Shown here piece by piece: positions 53,059-63,981 of a stretch of DNA of 64,000 nucleotides. The position numbers and the translations under genes are program-made. The notes under the pieces were generated by a model, which was not told the DNA's origin, did not search any database, and was given only the letters and a program-made list of their open reading frames with translations. How positions within the stretch are numbered: the first letter of the stretch is position 1; the number at the start of each line of letters is the position of its first letter. The stretch is from Cherax quadricarinatus (taxonomy: Eukaryota > Arthropoda > Malacostraca > Decapoda > Parastacidae), in contig NC_091357.1 in assembly GCF_038502225.1 (NCBI RefSeq), forward strand, positions 6,754,760-6,818,759. Direction: 5' to 3'.

Positions 53059-53121
<63 letters not shown>
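53059..53121 (+). repeat. (GC)n(GA)n tract
   Basis: Short gcgcgcgc then about 29 ga copies. Bases 53122-53335 hold nothing recognised. Confidence 0.95.
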
Positions 53122-53124
<3 letters not shown>

Positions 53125-53335
53125 GTTTCAGAAAGGATCAGGTCTACAAGTAACACTGGCATTATACACACGTACACTGAACACATCAGCCAGTGTGTAC
53201 ATTCGCGTGTTTTGTCCCACGGTGTCGGGAAAATGAACAATGGGTGCCTGAGCAGAAGGTACATGCATACCATCGCTCACAATGTACAGAGTAAACGGAC
53301 GTGTCTTAAATGTACACGTTTTGACTTGATACTTT

Positions 53336-55755
53336 CCCCTCGACCTCCTTTCCTACCTCACTTGTGACCTCTCCTGGCTGTTACCTCCTTTCCTACCTCA
53401 CTTGTGACCTCTCCTGGCTGTTACCTCCTTTCCTACCTCACTTGTGACCTCTCCTGGCTGTTACCTCCTTTCCTACCTCACTTGTGACCTCTCCTGGCTG
53501 TTACCTCCTTTCCTACCTCACTTGTGACCTCTCCTGGCTGTTACCTCCTTTCCTACCTCACTTGTGACCTCTCCTGGCTGTTACCTCCTTTCCTACCTCA
53601 CTTGTGATCTCTCCTGGCTGTTACCTCCTTTCCTACCTCACTTGTGACCTCTCCTGGCTGTTACCTCCTTTCCTACCTCACTTGTGACCTCTCCTGGCCG
53701 TGACCTCCTTTCCTACCTCACTTGTGACCTCTCCTGGCTGTTACCTCCTTTCCTACCTCACTTGTGACCTCTCCTGGCTGTTACCTCCTTTCCTACCTCA
53801 CTTGTGACCTCTCCTGGCCGTGGTGACCTTTACCTCACTTGTGACCTCTCCTGGCCGTGACCTCCTTTTCTACCTCACTTGTGACCTCTCCTGGCCGTGA
53901 CCTCCTTTCCTACCTAACTTGTGACCTCTCCTGGCTGTTACCTCCTTTCCTACCTCACTTGTGACCTCTCCTGGCCGTGACCTCCTTTTCTACCTCACTT
54001 GTGACCTCTCCTGGCCGTGACCTCCTTTTCTACCTCACTTGTGACCTCTCCTGGCTGTTACCTCCTTTCCTACCTCACTTGTGACCTCTCCTGGCCGTGA
54101 CCTCCTTTCCTACCTCACTTGTGACCTCTCCTGGCTGTTACCTCCTTTCCTACCTCACTTGTGACCTCTCCTGGCCGTGACCTTTCCTACCTCACTTGTG
54201 ACCTCTCCTGGCCGTGACCTCCTTTCCTACCTCACTTGTGACGTCTCCTGGCCGTGACCTCCTTTTCTACCTCACTTGTGACCTCTCCTGGACGTGACCT
54301 TTCTTACCTCACTTGTGACCTCTCCTGGCCGTGACCTTTCCTACCTCACTTGTGACCTCTCCTGGCCGTGACCTCCTTTCCTACCTCACTTGTAACCTCT
54401 CCTGGCCGTGACCTCCTTTCCTACCTCACTTGTGACCTCTCCTGGCCGTGACCTCCTTTCCTACCTCACTTGTGACCTCTCCTGGCCGTGACCTCCTTTC
54501 CTACCTCACTTGTGACCTCTCCTGGCCGTGACCTCCTTTCCTACCTCACTTGTGACCTCTCCTGCCCGTGACCTCCTTTCCTACCTCACTTGTGACCTCT
54601 CCTGGCCGTGACCTCCTTTCCTACCTCACTTGTGACCTCTCCTGGCCGTGACCTCCTTTCCTACCTCACTTGTGACCTCTCCTGGCCGTGACCTCCTTTT
54701 CTACCTCACTTGTGACCTCTCCTGGACGTGACCTTTCTTACCTCACTTGTGACCTCTCCTGGCCGTGACCTTTCCTACCTCACTTGTGACCTCTCCTGGC
54801 CGTGACCTTTCCTACCTCACTTGTGACCTCTCCTGGCCGTGACCTCCTTTCCTACCTCACTTGTGACGTCTCCTGGCCGTGACCTCCTTTTCTACCTCAC
54901 TTGTGACCTCTCCTGGACGTGACCTTTCTTACCTCACTTGTGACCTCTCCTGGCCGTGACCTTTCCTACCTCACTTGTGACCTCTCCTGGCCGTGACCTC
55001 CTTTCCTACCTCACTTGTAACCTCTCCTGGCCGTGACCTCCTTTCCTACCTCACTTGTGACCTCTCCTGGCCGTGACCTCCTTTCCTACCTCACTTGTGA
55101 CCTCTCCTGGCCGTGACCTCCTTTCCTACCTCACTTGTGACCTCTCCTGGCCGTGACCTCCTTTCCTACCTCACTTGTGACCTCTCCTGCCCGTGACCTC
55201 CTTTCCTCCCTCCCTTGTGACCTCGCCAGGCCGTGACCTCCTTTCCTACCTCACTTGTGACCTCTCCTGGCCGTGACCTCCTTTCCTACCTCACTTGTGA
55301 CGTCTCCTGGCCGTGACCTCCTTTTCTACCTCACTTGTGACCTCTCTTGGACGTGACCTTTCTTACCTCACTTGTGACCTCTCCTGGCCGTGACCTTTCC
55401 TACCTCACTTGTGACCTCTCCTGGCCGTGACCTCCTTTCCTACCTCACTTGTAACCTCTCCTGGCCGTGACCTCCTTTCCTACCTCACTTGTGACCTCTC
55501 CTGGCCGTGACCTCCTTTCCTACCTCACTTGTGACCTCTCCTGGCCGTGACCTCCTTTCCTACCTCACTTGTGACCTCTCCTGGCCGTGACCTCCTTTCC
55601 TACCTCACTTGTGACCTCTCCTGCCCGTGACCTCCTTTCCTACCTCACTTGTGACCTCTCCTGGCCGTGACCTCCTTTCCTACCTCACTTGTGACCTCTC
55701 CTGGCCGTGACCTCCTTTCCTACCTCACTTGTGACCTCTCCTGGCCGTGACCTCC
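53336..55755 (+). repeat. 40-bp satellite, 2.4 kb, about 61 copies with higher-order repeats
   Basis: The unit joins acctcctttcctacctcact and tgtgacctctcctggccgtg. The gctgtt subtype fills the first 480 bp. Marker variants gacgtgacctttctt occur at 54291, 54725, 54916 and 55350; acgtctcctgg at 54241, 54866 and 55300; cctgcccgtg at 54561, 55186 and 55620. All spacings are 434 or 625 bp (or their differences), so blocks of about 11 and 16 units were duplicated. Confidence 0.95.
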
Positions 55756-55779
55756 GGGGAACTTGCTTACCTCACTAGC

Positions 55780-55860
55780 AGTGTACCTCAGTGAATCTGG
55801 ATACTTAATAGCCCTGGGCGAAACGTTCTGATGCAGGTTTCTTTGTAAACTTGGTCTCCC
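55780..55860 (+). mobile_element. PLE terminal fragment
   Basis: agccctgggcgaaacgttc at about 55810, followed by gatgcaggtttctttg. It precedes an array as at 47700. Confidence 0.55.
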
Positions 55861-55874
55861 TCTCGCTACATGTT

Positions 55875-56035
55875 CGGTATTCGTTCAACGAGGTTCAAGG
55901 GGAAGTTAACGAATTGGGAGTGGAGGGCTAACGAGGGGAATGAAGGATAACGAGCTGTGAGTGAGGGTCAACGAGATAAAAGTGGGTGTTAACGAGGTGG
56001 GAGTGGGTAAACGAGATAATAAATGAGCTGAATGA
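55875..56035 (+). repeat. Degenerate ttaacgaggtgggag array, copy 2
   Basis: gttcaacgaggttcaagg then gttaacgaattgggagtgg and drifting copies. Same composite as 47835-48045. Confidence 0.7.
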
Positions 56036-56084
56036 CGAGTGAACGAGTGAGAGAAAATAAAATATTCGTGATAAACGTACAAAA

Positions 56085-56515
56085 ACATACACAACCCGCA
56101 CACAGGAGAAACAATTGCGACGTCTCGATCCGACTTGGTTCAATAACGTCACTGGTTGTTAGGTAAGACACATATGCAACAGTTAGGTATCTTTATTTCG
56201 AAACGTTTCGCCTACACAGTAGGTTTCTTCAGTCGAGTATAGAAAAGTTGATAGAAGCAGAAGATACTTGAAGACGATGTAATCAGTCCATCAACCTTAA
56301 AGTTTTGAGGTGGTCAGTCCCTCAGTCTGGAGAAGAGCATTGTTCCGTTGTCTGAAACAATATGATACCTAACTGTTGCATATGTGTCTTACCTAACAAT
56401 CTGTCGGTATAACGTCACTGGTGACCAGTTATTGGTCCAAGTCGGAGCGAAACGTTGCGGTAAGCTCCTCTCTCCTATGTGCGGGTTGTGTATTGTTTCA
56501 GTCACGGTATTGTGA
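56085..56515. mobile_element. P1 PLE foldback split by a P2 insertion
   Basis: Left arm cacaacccgcacacagg with cgtctcgatccgacttgg; right arm ggtccaagtcggagcg-aaacg and tatgtgcgggttgtgtattg. The centre is interrupted by the P2 element at 56157-56408, whose target duplication is visible. Confidence 0.85.
56157..56408. mobile_element. P2 PLE element with 14-bp target duplication
   Basis: ataacgtcactggt is present at 56143-56156 and 56409-56422. The insert starts tgttaggtaagacacatatg, has the minus-strand hairpin gcgaaacgtttc at 56200-56232, the central cagtccatcaacctt and ggtggtcagtccctcag, and ends gtgtcttacctaacaatctg. The right arm is shortened relative to 10014-10345. Confidence 0.9.
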
Positions 56516-56544
56516 CTTAATTATTCTTTAATGTATAAAACAAA

Positions 56545-57292
56545 GGTGAGACACTTGTGGAAGTCAAGGCAGAGGAGAGACACTTGTGGAAGTCAAGGCA
56601 GAGGAGAGACACTTGTGGAAGTCAAGGCAGACGAGACACTTGTGGAAGTCAAGGCAGACGAGACACTTGTGGAAGTCAAGGCAGACGAGACACTTGTGGA
56701 AGTCAAGGCAGACGAGACACTTGTGGAAGTCAAGGCAGACGAGACACTTGTGGAAGTCAAGGCAGACGAGACACTTGTGGAAGTCAAGGCAGACGAGACA
56801 CTTGTGGAAGTCAAGGCAGACGAGACACTTGTGGAAGTCAAGGCAGACGAGACACTTGTGGAAGTCAAGGCAGACGAGACACTTGTGGAAGTCAAGGCAG
56901 ACGAGACACTTGTGGAAGTCAAGGCAGACGAGACACTTGTGGAAGTCAAGGCAGACGAGACACTTGTGGAAGTCAAGGCAGACGAGACACTTGTGGAAGT
57001 CAAGGCAGAGGAGACACTTGTGGAAGTCAAGGCAGAGGAGACACTTGTGGAAGTCAAGGCAGACGAGACACTTGTGGAAGTCAAGGCAGACGAGACACTT
57101 GTGGAAGTCAAGGCAGACGAGACACTTGTGGAAGTCAAGGCAGACGAGACACTTGTGGAAGTCAAGGCAGACGAGACACTTGTGGAAGTCAAGGCAGACG
57201 AGACACTTGTGGAAGTCAAGGCAGACGAGACACTTGTGGAAGTCAAGGCAGACGAGACACTTGTGGAAGTCAAGGCAGACGCCAACACCTGT
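56545..57292 (+). repeat. 27-bp minisatellite (about 27 copies), nearly identical units
   Basis: The unit is gacacttgtggaagtcaagg plus cagacga. Because 27 is a multiple of 3 and the unit lacks stops, three plus frames and two minus frames stay open over about 230-270 codons. That five frames are open at once argues against selection on any one. Confidence 0.95.
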
Positions 57293-57318
57293 GGAAATCT
57301 TAAAACCCACCGTTAAAC

Positions 57319-57319
<1 letters not shown>

Positions 57320-57403
<84 letters not shown>
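57320..57403 (+). repeat. (GA)n tract
   Basis: About 42 ga copies. Confidence 0.95.
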
Positions 57404-57405
<2 letters not shown>

Positions 57406-57614
57406 GACGTAGGTAACAGCTCTCAGCTTGTTAATAAAGTTAGGAATCCTTAACTTGCAAATAGCTCGTCAATAAAACTAAGGATCCTTAACCTAACCTT
57501 GTCAAACCCTGTGTAAAAGAGAGGGAGAGAGAGAGAGAGAGACAAGGTAAACGAGAGAGAGAATAATATAACAGGGGAAACAGAAAGAAGCAATATTGCA
57601 GGACAGCCTATAAG
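57404..57614. other. Spacer with LINE-like tcctTaacctaacc words
   Basis: aggaatccttaac and ggatccttaacctaacc are repeated and also occur at about 53010. A short (GA)n lies near 57525. Confidence 0.4.
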
Positions 57615-57979
57615 GCTGAAACTGTAAACAAATTAAGAAAATTCCCGACCAATTTTACCTATTCGGCACGACATATTTGTGCTGAATAGGTAAAATTGGT
57701 CAATTATCAAGAACAAATTTAAAATTAAGTCCTTACTAAAATTTTCTCCTATACTTTCAAAGATATTTTTCATTTATGTTAATGTAAAAATTAATAAATT
57801 TGTACCAAAAGAACCTTAGGAAACTTACCTAATAAACACAATGAAATATATTTTTTCGTTAGGTTCAGAATGATTTTTTGCGAAATTATTGCATACGCAA
57901 ATTTTCGCTTGCCTTATTCGGCAAGAAGAACGTCGCTATTTAAGCCAAAATCGTAAGTTTTACCTATTCGGCACGACAT

Positions 57980-57987
<8 letters not shown>
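57615..57987 (+). mobile_element. Interspersed element T, copy 3
   Basis: The left end has ccaattttacctattcgg and its inverse gaataggtaaaattgg, followed by the T body (taaaattaagtccttac, tgtaccaaaagaacctt, gcttgccttattcggcaag) and a right end cctattcggcacgacat, then (TA)n. It is the most complete copy and shows cctattcggcacgacat at both ends. Confidence 0.85.

Positions 57988-58056
<69 letters not shown>
57988..58056. repeat. (TA)n microsatellite
   Basis: About 34 TA copies abutting element T. Confidence 0.95.
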
Positions 58057-58058
<2 letters not shown>

Positions 58059-58659
58059 GATCCTTCTTTAGGTGCAGGTGTGGGGGGGGGACCAATGGTC
58101 TTGGAGAATTAAAGGCTTTAAGGCAAATACTGAGATTTCTCCTTGAGGTTGCTTACATATTCCACGTCTCGCATCACCACCAAGAACGTTTCCCTTCAAG
58201 AAGGAAGGGATGGGTGGGGCCATGATGGTGGTCAGAGGAACAGGTAGAGGCAAGCCCCTCCCTTCCTCTCACCAAACCTGATTATCTACAGGATTTTCCC
58301 TTCCCCATGAATAAAAAAAATAGGAATTTCAATCCCCCCCCCGAAAAAAAAAAACAGCCATACAGTATTCACTGTATTGAAGATCCCCTAAAAATGTAAT
58401 CAAATTTAGTTCCCCCCCAAAAAAAAAATTAGTTTCCCCCCCCCCCAAAAAAAAAAAGTGACAAGTGTTTTAATGGCACTAGCGAATGAGCGTTTTGTTG
58501 ATCCTCTCATAAAATGCTGGACCAGTGTCCCACGCTCGGAATTAATGGATACTTGTAACCCACGGACAAAGGGGGTATCCAGCCTGGTAAATACTGGTAA
58601 TTTCGGTAAGCCGGTTGATAGCAGAGTGTAATAGTGATCATGTGTTGCTAGTGCGCACG
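58057..58659. other. No recognised feature; several C8-10/A8-12 homopolymers
   Basis: Runs such as ccccccccc-aaaaaaaaa at 58337-58356, 58412-58427 and 58435-58457. I see no gene. Confidence 0.45.
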
Positions 58660-58665
58660 CACGCG

Positions 58666-58728
<63 letters not shown>
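58660..58728 (+). repeat. (CA)n microsatellite
   Basis: About 30 ca copies directly upstream of a LINE-C tail, as at 44870. Confidence 0.95.
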
Positions 58729-58733
<5 letters not shown>

Positions 58734-58985
58734 CAAGGGGACACAGTTGGAAGTTGAAGACACAGATGAATCACGGGGATGTTAGGAAGTATTTCTTCAG
58801 CCACAGAGTAGTCAGGAAGTGGAATAGTTTGGGAAGCGATGTAGTGGAGGCAGGATCCATACATAGCTTTAAGCAGAGGTATGATACAGCTCACGGTTCA
58901 GGGAGAGTGACCTAATAGCGACCAGTGAAGAGGCGGGGCCAGGAGCTTCGACTTGACCCCTGCAACCTCAACTAGGCGAGTACAC
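58729..58985 (+). mobile_element. LINE-C 3' end, copy 3
   Basis: The last coding words are DVRKYFFSHRVVRKWNSLG and EAGSIHSFKQRYDTA, then a tail with agcgaccagtgaagaggcgg and caactaggcgagtacac, followed by a few (ac). 5' truncated. Confidence 0.8.
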
Positions 58986-58997
58986 ACACACACACAC

Positions 58998-59085
58998 GAT
59001 AAGGCTCTTGCAGCAGGGAGAGTGGACCTAGTGGCGACTAGCGAAGAGGCGGTGGAGCCAGGAGTTGTGACTCGACCCCTATGCA
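58998..59085 (+). mobile_element. LINE-C tail fragment, copy 4
   Basis: gataaggctcttgcagcagg, tagtggcgactagcgaagag and gttgtgactcgacccctatg. It runs into a 21-bp array. Confidence 0.7.
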
Positions 59086-59262
59086 GACTGCTGTACACCC
59101 TATGTAGACTGCTGTACACCCTATGTAGACTGCTGTACACCCTATGTAGACTGCTGTACACCCTATGTAGACTGCTGTACACCCTATGTAGACTGCTGTA
59201 CACCCTATGTAGACTGCTGTACACCCTATGTAGACTACTGTACACCCTATGTAGAATGTTGT
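59086..59262 (+). repeat. 21-bp minisatellite (about 8 copies)
   Basis: tgtacaccctatgtagactg plus c. Open frames on both strands follow from a unit divisible by 3. Confidence 0.95.
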
Positions 59263-59384
59263 ACAACCGGTGTAAAATACCAAGTCTAGAGTGTACACTG
59301 CTGGTGTGTAACTCTGGTCTTGCCAATACTTTAAGTCGACCAGAAAAGTTCAGAGGCTGGCAACCAGAAAGTTCCACAAGGCTG

Positions 59385-59715
59385 CACGAACGACTTTACG
59401 AACGACTGCACGAGCGACTGCATGAACGGATGTACGAACGACTGGACGAACTACTGCATGAACGGCTGTACGGAAGGCTGTACGAACGACTGCACGAACG
59501 ACTGTACGAGCAACTGCATGAACGGCTGTACGAAGGGCTGTACGAACGACTGCACGAGCGACTGCATGAACGGCTGTACGAACGACTGCATGAACGTCTG
59601 TACGAAGGGCTGTATGAACGACTGTATGAATGGCTGTATGAACATTTGTACGAACGACTGCACGACCGTGTGAACATGAACGGCTGTACGAACGACTACA
59701 ACGACTGTACGAATT
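59385..59715 (+). repeat. 12-bp minisatellite (about 27 copies)
   Basis: Variants of gaacgactgtac and gaacggctgcat. Cys/Asn, Leu/Glu/Arg and Ser/Tyr/Arg readings are all open on both strands, so no frame is favoured. Confidence 0.95.
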
Positions 59716-59754
59716 AAATCTGGCCACAAGGGATGAAAACTCATCAAGAAGCGA

Positions 59755-59870
59755 CATTTCCAGAATAAAAGACACTGAACGTTTCGCCCAACGTTGGGAC
59801 TTTTATCACTTCTAGAATGAAACACTTTGTCCAACATTTCGAAATCTTTACTGATGCAACTTTCTTTTGC
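59755..59870 (-). mobile_element. P2-like PLE terminal fragment
   Basis: cagaataaaagacactgaac, gtttcgcccaacgttggga and cttttatcacttctag. gcccaacgttggg is a compact stem next to gaaac on the minus strand. Confidence 0.55.
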
Positions 59871-59884
59871 CCGTAAAGTTTACT

Positions 59885-59950
59885 CCTAGTGCCTCCTGTA
59901 TAATCCTACGGGTTTAACGCTTCACCCTTGATTATAATATTAATAAATCC
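59885..59950 (+). mobile_element. SINE-A fragment
   Basis: ctgtataatcctacgggttt, aacgcttcacccttgattat and an aatattaat tail. Confidence 0.65.
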
Positions 59951-60295
59951 CAGTGCCTCATTCTTCAACTTTTCGGTTTTCAAAACCATTTTAATACCAT
60001 ACATACATACATACACCACGGCACAGAAAACAACATAGGGGTGGGAGAAACGTGGGAGCCAGACGAACCTTGGCGCTTGGCGATGACGCAGTAGAAGCTA
60101 TAATCGCATCAGCTAAATCACAGTTATTCGGAAATTCGGAAAAAAGCTGGCCCAGGAACCGAGCTCAACCCAGGGTAAACGGCTAACTTGCACAAGATAC
60201 CAGTGTCACAGAAGATGTTTTCTTAGGGGTAAAACGTGACGTCAAATGCTGACATTGTTGGCCAGTCCAGACAAGAATTTATAGGGAAATTGTCA
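59951..60295. other. No recognised feature
   Basis: Includes a short (cata)n at 59998-60013. No gene seen. Confidence 0.45.
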
Positions 60296-60510
60296 GCAAG
60301 AAAGCAGCAGTAATAGCGGCAACAGGAGCAGCAACAGTAGCAGCAGTAATAGCAGCAACAGTAGCAGCAGTAATAGCAGCAACAGTAGCAGCAGTAATAG
60401 CGGCAACAGGAGCAGCAATAGTAGCAGCAGTAATAGCAGCAGCAACAACAGCAGAAGCAACAACAGCAGAAGCAACAACAGAAGCAGAAGCAACAACAGA
60501 AGCAGCAGCA
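60296..60510 (+). repeat. (AGC/AAC/AAT)n trinucleotide-rich array
   Basis: agcagcaacagtagcagc and agtaatagc modules. Poly-Leu and Ala/Thr/Ile readings on the minus strand are artefacts. Confidence 0.9.
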
Positions 60511-60879
60511 GCTGCAGGCAGCTGGAGCTTCCAGCCAGCTGCACCACCACCTACCATATCTTTAATAAACGAGACATTAATAGAACGAACTGGGCGGCAT
60601 TCACCAGGCTTCTCGTTAGCGCTTCGCGAGGACTCTCCGGAATACAATACCCCTGGGCCATATAAACTAAAAAAAAATATTAGACGTCGATGACTCGCTC
60701 GAGAGAAAAAAAAAACGCTTCTCTTTTTTTTCTCCATTATAAATAAAAATAACATAGCTAGTCGCTTGCTCGATCTTACTTCCGCATTCTTTATAGGCGA
60801 CGGATTAACAGCAACACCTAGTTAAACAGAAAACTTAAATAGGTTTCTTTACAATATATTTCGTAAATGTATAGGTGTC
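60511..60879. other. No recognised feature
   Basis: Contains a short inverted patch gcagctggagc-ttccagc. Just outside the right-arm breakpoint. Confidence 0.4.
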
Positions 60880-60898
60880 TTAAGTCTTGAAGAAAAGA

Positions 60899-61462
60899 AA
60901 GCTGGTGTCTTCCTGAAGAAGAGAAAGTAGGTGTCTTCCTGAAGAAGAGAAAGTAGGTGTCTTCCTGAAGAAGAGAAAGTAGGTGTCTTCCTGAAGAAGA
61001 GAAAGTAGGTGTCTTCCTGAAGAAGAGAAAGTAGGTGTCTTCCTGAAGAAGAGAAAGTAGGTGTCTTCCTGAAGAAGAGAAAGTAGGTGTCTTCCTGAAG
61101 AAGAGAAAGTAGGTGTCTTCCTGAAAAAGAGAAAGTGGGTGTCTTCCTGAAAAAGAGAAAGTAGGTGTCTTCCTGAAAAAGAGAAAGTAGGTGTCTTCCT
61201 GAAAAAGAGAAAGTAGGTGTCTTCCTGAAGAAGAGAAAGTAGGTGTCTTCCTGAAGAAGAGAAAGTAGGTGTCTTCCTGAAAAAGAGAAAGTAGGTGTCT
61301 TCCTGAAAAAGAGAAAGTAGGTGTCTTCCTGAAAAAGAGAAAGTAGGTGTCTTCCTGAAAAAGAGAAAGTAGGTGTCTTCCTGAAAAAGAGAAAGTAGGT
61401 GTCTTCCTGAAAAAGAGAAAGTAGGTGTCTTCCTGAAAAAGAGAAAGTAGGTGTCTTCCTGA
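60899..61462 (-). repeat. 26-bp array (about 22 copies), right arm
   Basis: aggtgtcttcctgaagaaga plus gaaagt. Both gaagaa and gaaaaa subtypes appear in blocks, mirrored in the left arm. Confidence 0.95.
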
Positions 61463-63790
61463 ATGCAGACAGTAATATGAGTGGGTAATGAAGACAGTAA
61501 TATGAGTGGATAATGCAGACAGTAATATGAGTGGATAATGCAGACAGTAATATGAGTGGGTAATGCAGACAGTAATATGAGTGGGTAATGCAGACAGTAA
61601 TATGAGTGGATAATGCAGACAGTAATATGAGTGGGTAATGCAGACAGTAATATGAGTGGGTAATGCAGACAGTAATATGAGTGGGTAATGCAGACAGTAA
61701 TATGAGTGGATAATGCAGACAGTAATATGAGTGGGTAATGCAGACAGTAATATGAGTGGGTAATGCAGACAGTAATATGAGTGGATAATGCAGACAGTAA
61801 TATGAGTGGGTAATGCAGACAGTAATATGAGTGGGTAATGCAGACAGTAATATGAGTGGATAATGCAGACAGTAATATGAGTGGGTAATGAAGACAGTAA
61901 TATGAGTGGATAATGCAGACAGTAATATGAGTGGGTAATGCAGACAGTAATATGAGTGGATAATGCAGACAGTAATATGAGTGGGTAATGAAGACAGTAA
62001 TATGAGTGGATAATGCAGACAGTAATATGAGTGGGTAATGCAGACAGTAATATGAGTGGATAATGCAGACAGTAATATGAGTGGGTAATGCAGACAGTAA
62101 TATGAGTGGATAATGCAGACAGTAATATGAGTGGGTAATGCAGACAGTAATATGAGTGGGTAATGCAGACAGTAATATGAGTGGATAATGCAGACAGTAA
62201 TATGAGTGGGTAATGCAGACAGTAATATGAGTGGGTAATGCAGACAGTAATATGAGTGGGTAATGCAGACAGTAATATGAGTGGATAATGCAGACAGTAA
62301 TATGAGTGGATAATGCAGACAGTAATATGAGTGGGTAATGCAGACAGTAATATGAGTGAATAATGCAGACAGTAATATGAGTGGGTAATGCAGACAGTAA
62401 TATGAGTGGGTAATGCAGACAGTAATATGAGTGGATAATGCAGACAGTAATATGAGTGGGTAATGAAGACAGTAATATGAGTGGATAATGCAGACAGTAA
62501 TATGAGTGGGTAATGCAGACAGTAATATGAGTGGGTAATGCAGACAGTAATATGAGTGGATAATGCAGACAGTAATATGAGTGGGTAATGCAGACAGTAA
62601 TATGAGTGGGTAATGCAGACAGTAATATGAGTGGATAATGCAGACAGTAATATGAGTGGATAATGCAGACAGTAATATGACTGGGTAATGCAGACAGTAA
62701 TAAGCAGGAGTGGATTTTTTTTTTTTTTAATGCAGGGGGGATAATGCAGACAGTAATATGAGTGGATAATGCAGACAGTAATATGAGTGGGTAATGAAGA
62801 CAGTAATATGAGTGGGTAATGAAGACAGTAATATGAGTGGGTAATGCAGACAGTAATATAAGTGGTTAATGCAGACAGTAATATGAGTGGATAATGCAGA
62901 CAGTAATATGAGTGGATAATGCAGACAGTAATATGAGTGGATAATGCAGACAGTAATATGAGTGGATAATGCAGACAGTAATATGAGTGGGTAATGCAGA
63001 CAGTAATATGAGTGGATAATGCAGACAGTAATATGAGTGGGTAATGCAGACAGTAATATGAGTGGATAATGCAGACAGTAATATGAGTGGGTAATGCAGA
63101 CAGTAATATGAGTGGATAATGCAGACAGTAATATGAGTGGGTAATGCAGACAGTAATATGAGTGGATAATGCAGACAGTAATATGAGTGGATAATGCAGA
63201 CAGTAATATGAGTGGGTAATGCAGACAGTAATATGAGTGGATAATGCAGACAGTAATATGACTGGGTAATGCAGACAGTAATATGAGTGGATAATGCAGA
63301 CAGTAATATGACTGGGTAATGCAGACAGTAATATGAGTGGATAATGCAGACAGTAATATGAGTGGATAATGCAGACAGTAATATGAGTGGGTAATGCAGA
63401 CAGTAATATGAGTGGGTAATGCAGACAGTAATATGAGTGGATAATGCAGACAGTAATATGAGTGGGTAATGCAGACAGTAATATGAGTGGGTAATGCAGA
63501 CAGTAATATGAGTGGATAATGCAGACAGTAATATGAGTGGGTAATGCAGACAGTAATATGAGTGGATAATGCAGACAGTAATATGACTGGGTAATGCAGA
63601 CAGTAATATGACTGGGTAATGCAGACAGTAATATGACTGGGTAATGCAGACAGTAATATGACTGGGTAATGCAGACAGTAATATGACTGGGTAATGCAGA
63701 CAGTAATATGACTGGGTAATGCAGACAGTAATATGACTGGGTAATGCAGACAGTAATATGACTGGGTAATGCAGACAGTAATATGACTGG
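61463..63790 (-). repeat. 25-bp array (about 92 copies), right arm, with internal junction
   Basis: taatgcagacagtaatatga plus gtggg or gtgga. At 62700-62742 the array is interrupted by aagcaggagtgga, (t)14 and a G-run, which matches the junction at 33933-33962 of the left arm. From 63580 nearly all units carry gactggg. Confidence 0.95.
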
Positions 63791-63981
63791 GTTACCCTGC
63801 CTCGGTGGGAGACGGCCGACTTGTTAAAAAAAATTATATATAATTATATATATATATATATGTTGAGCTTGATAGAGCTCCATACTTCAAGTTTCCAGCT
63901 CTATCTCCACCACTTGCAACTCTCTCTCTCTCTCAGCTCTAACTTAAATACATAAAAAATATTTTTATTAATTACAACAAA

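Noticed and set aside
56531..57407. Several 230-270 codon frames over the 27-bp array
   Set aside because: Five frames are open at once and no external coding sequence is attached.
58953..59717. 254-codon Leu/Cys/Arg/His-Glu frame
   Set aside because: It crosses a LINE-C tail, a 21-bp array and a 12-bp array. Frames on the opposite strand are open too.
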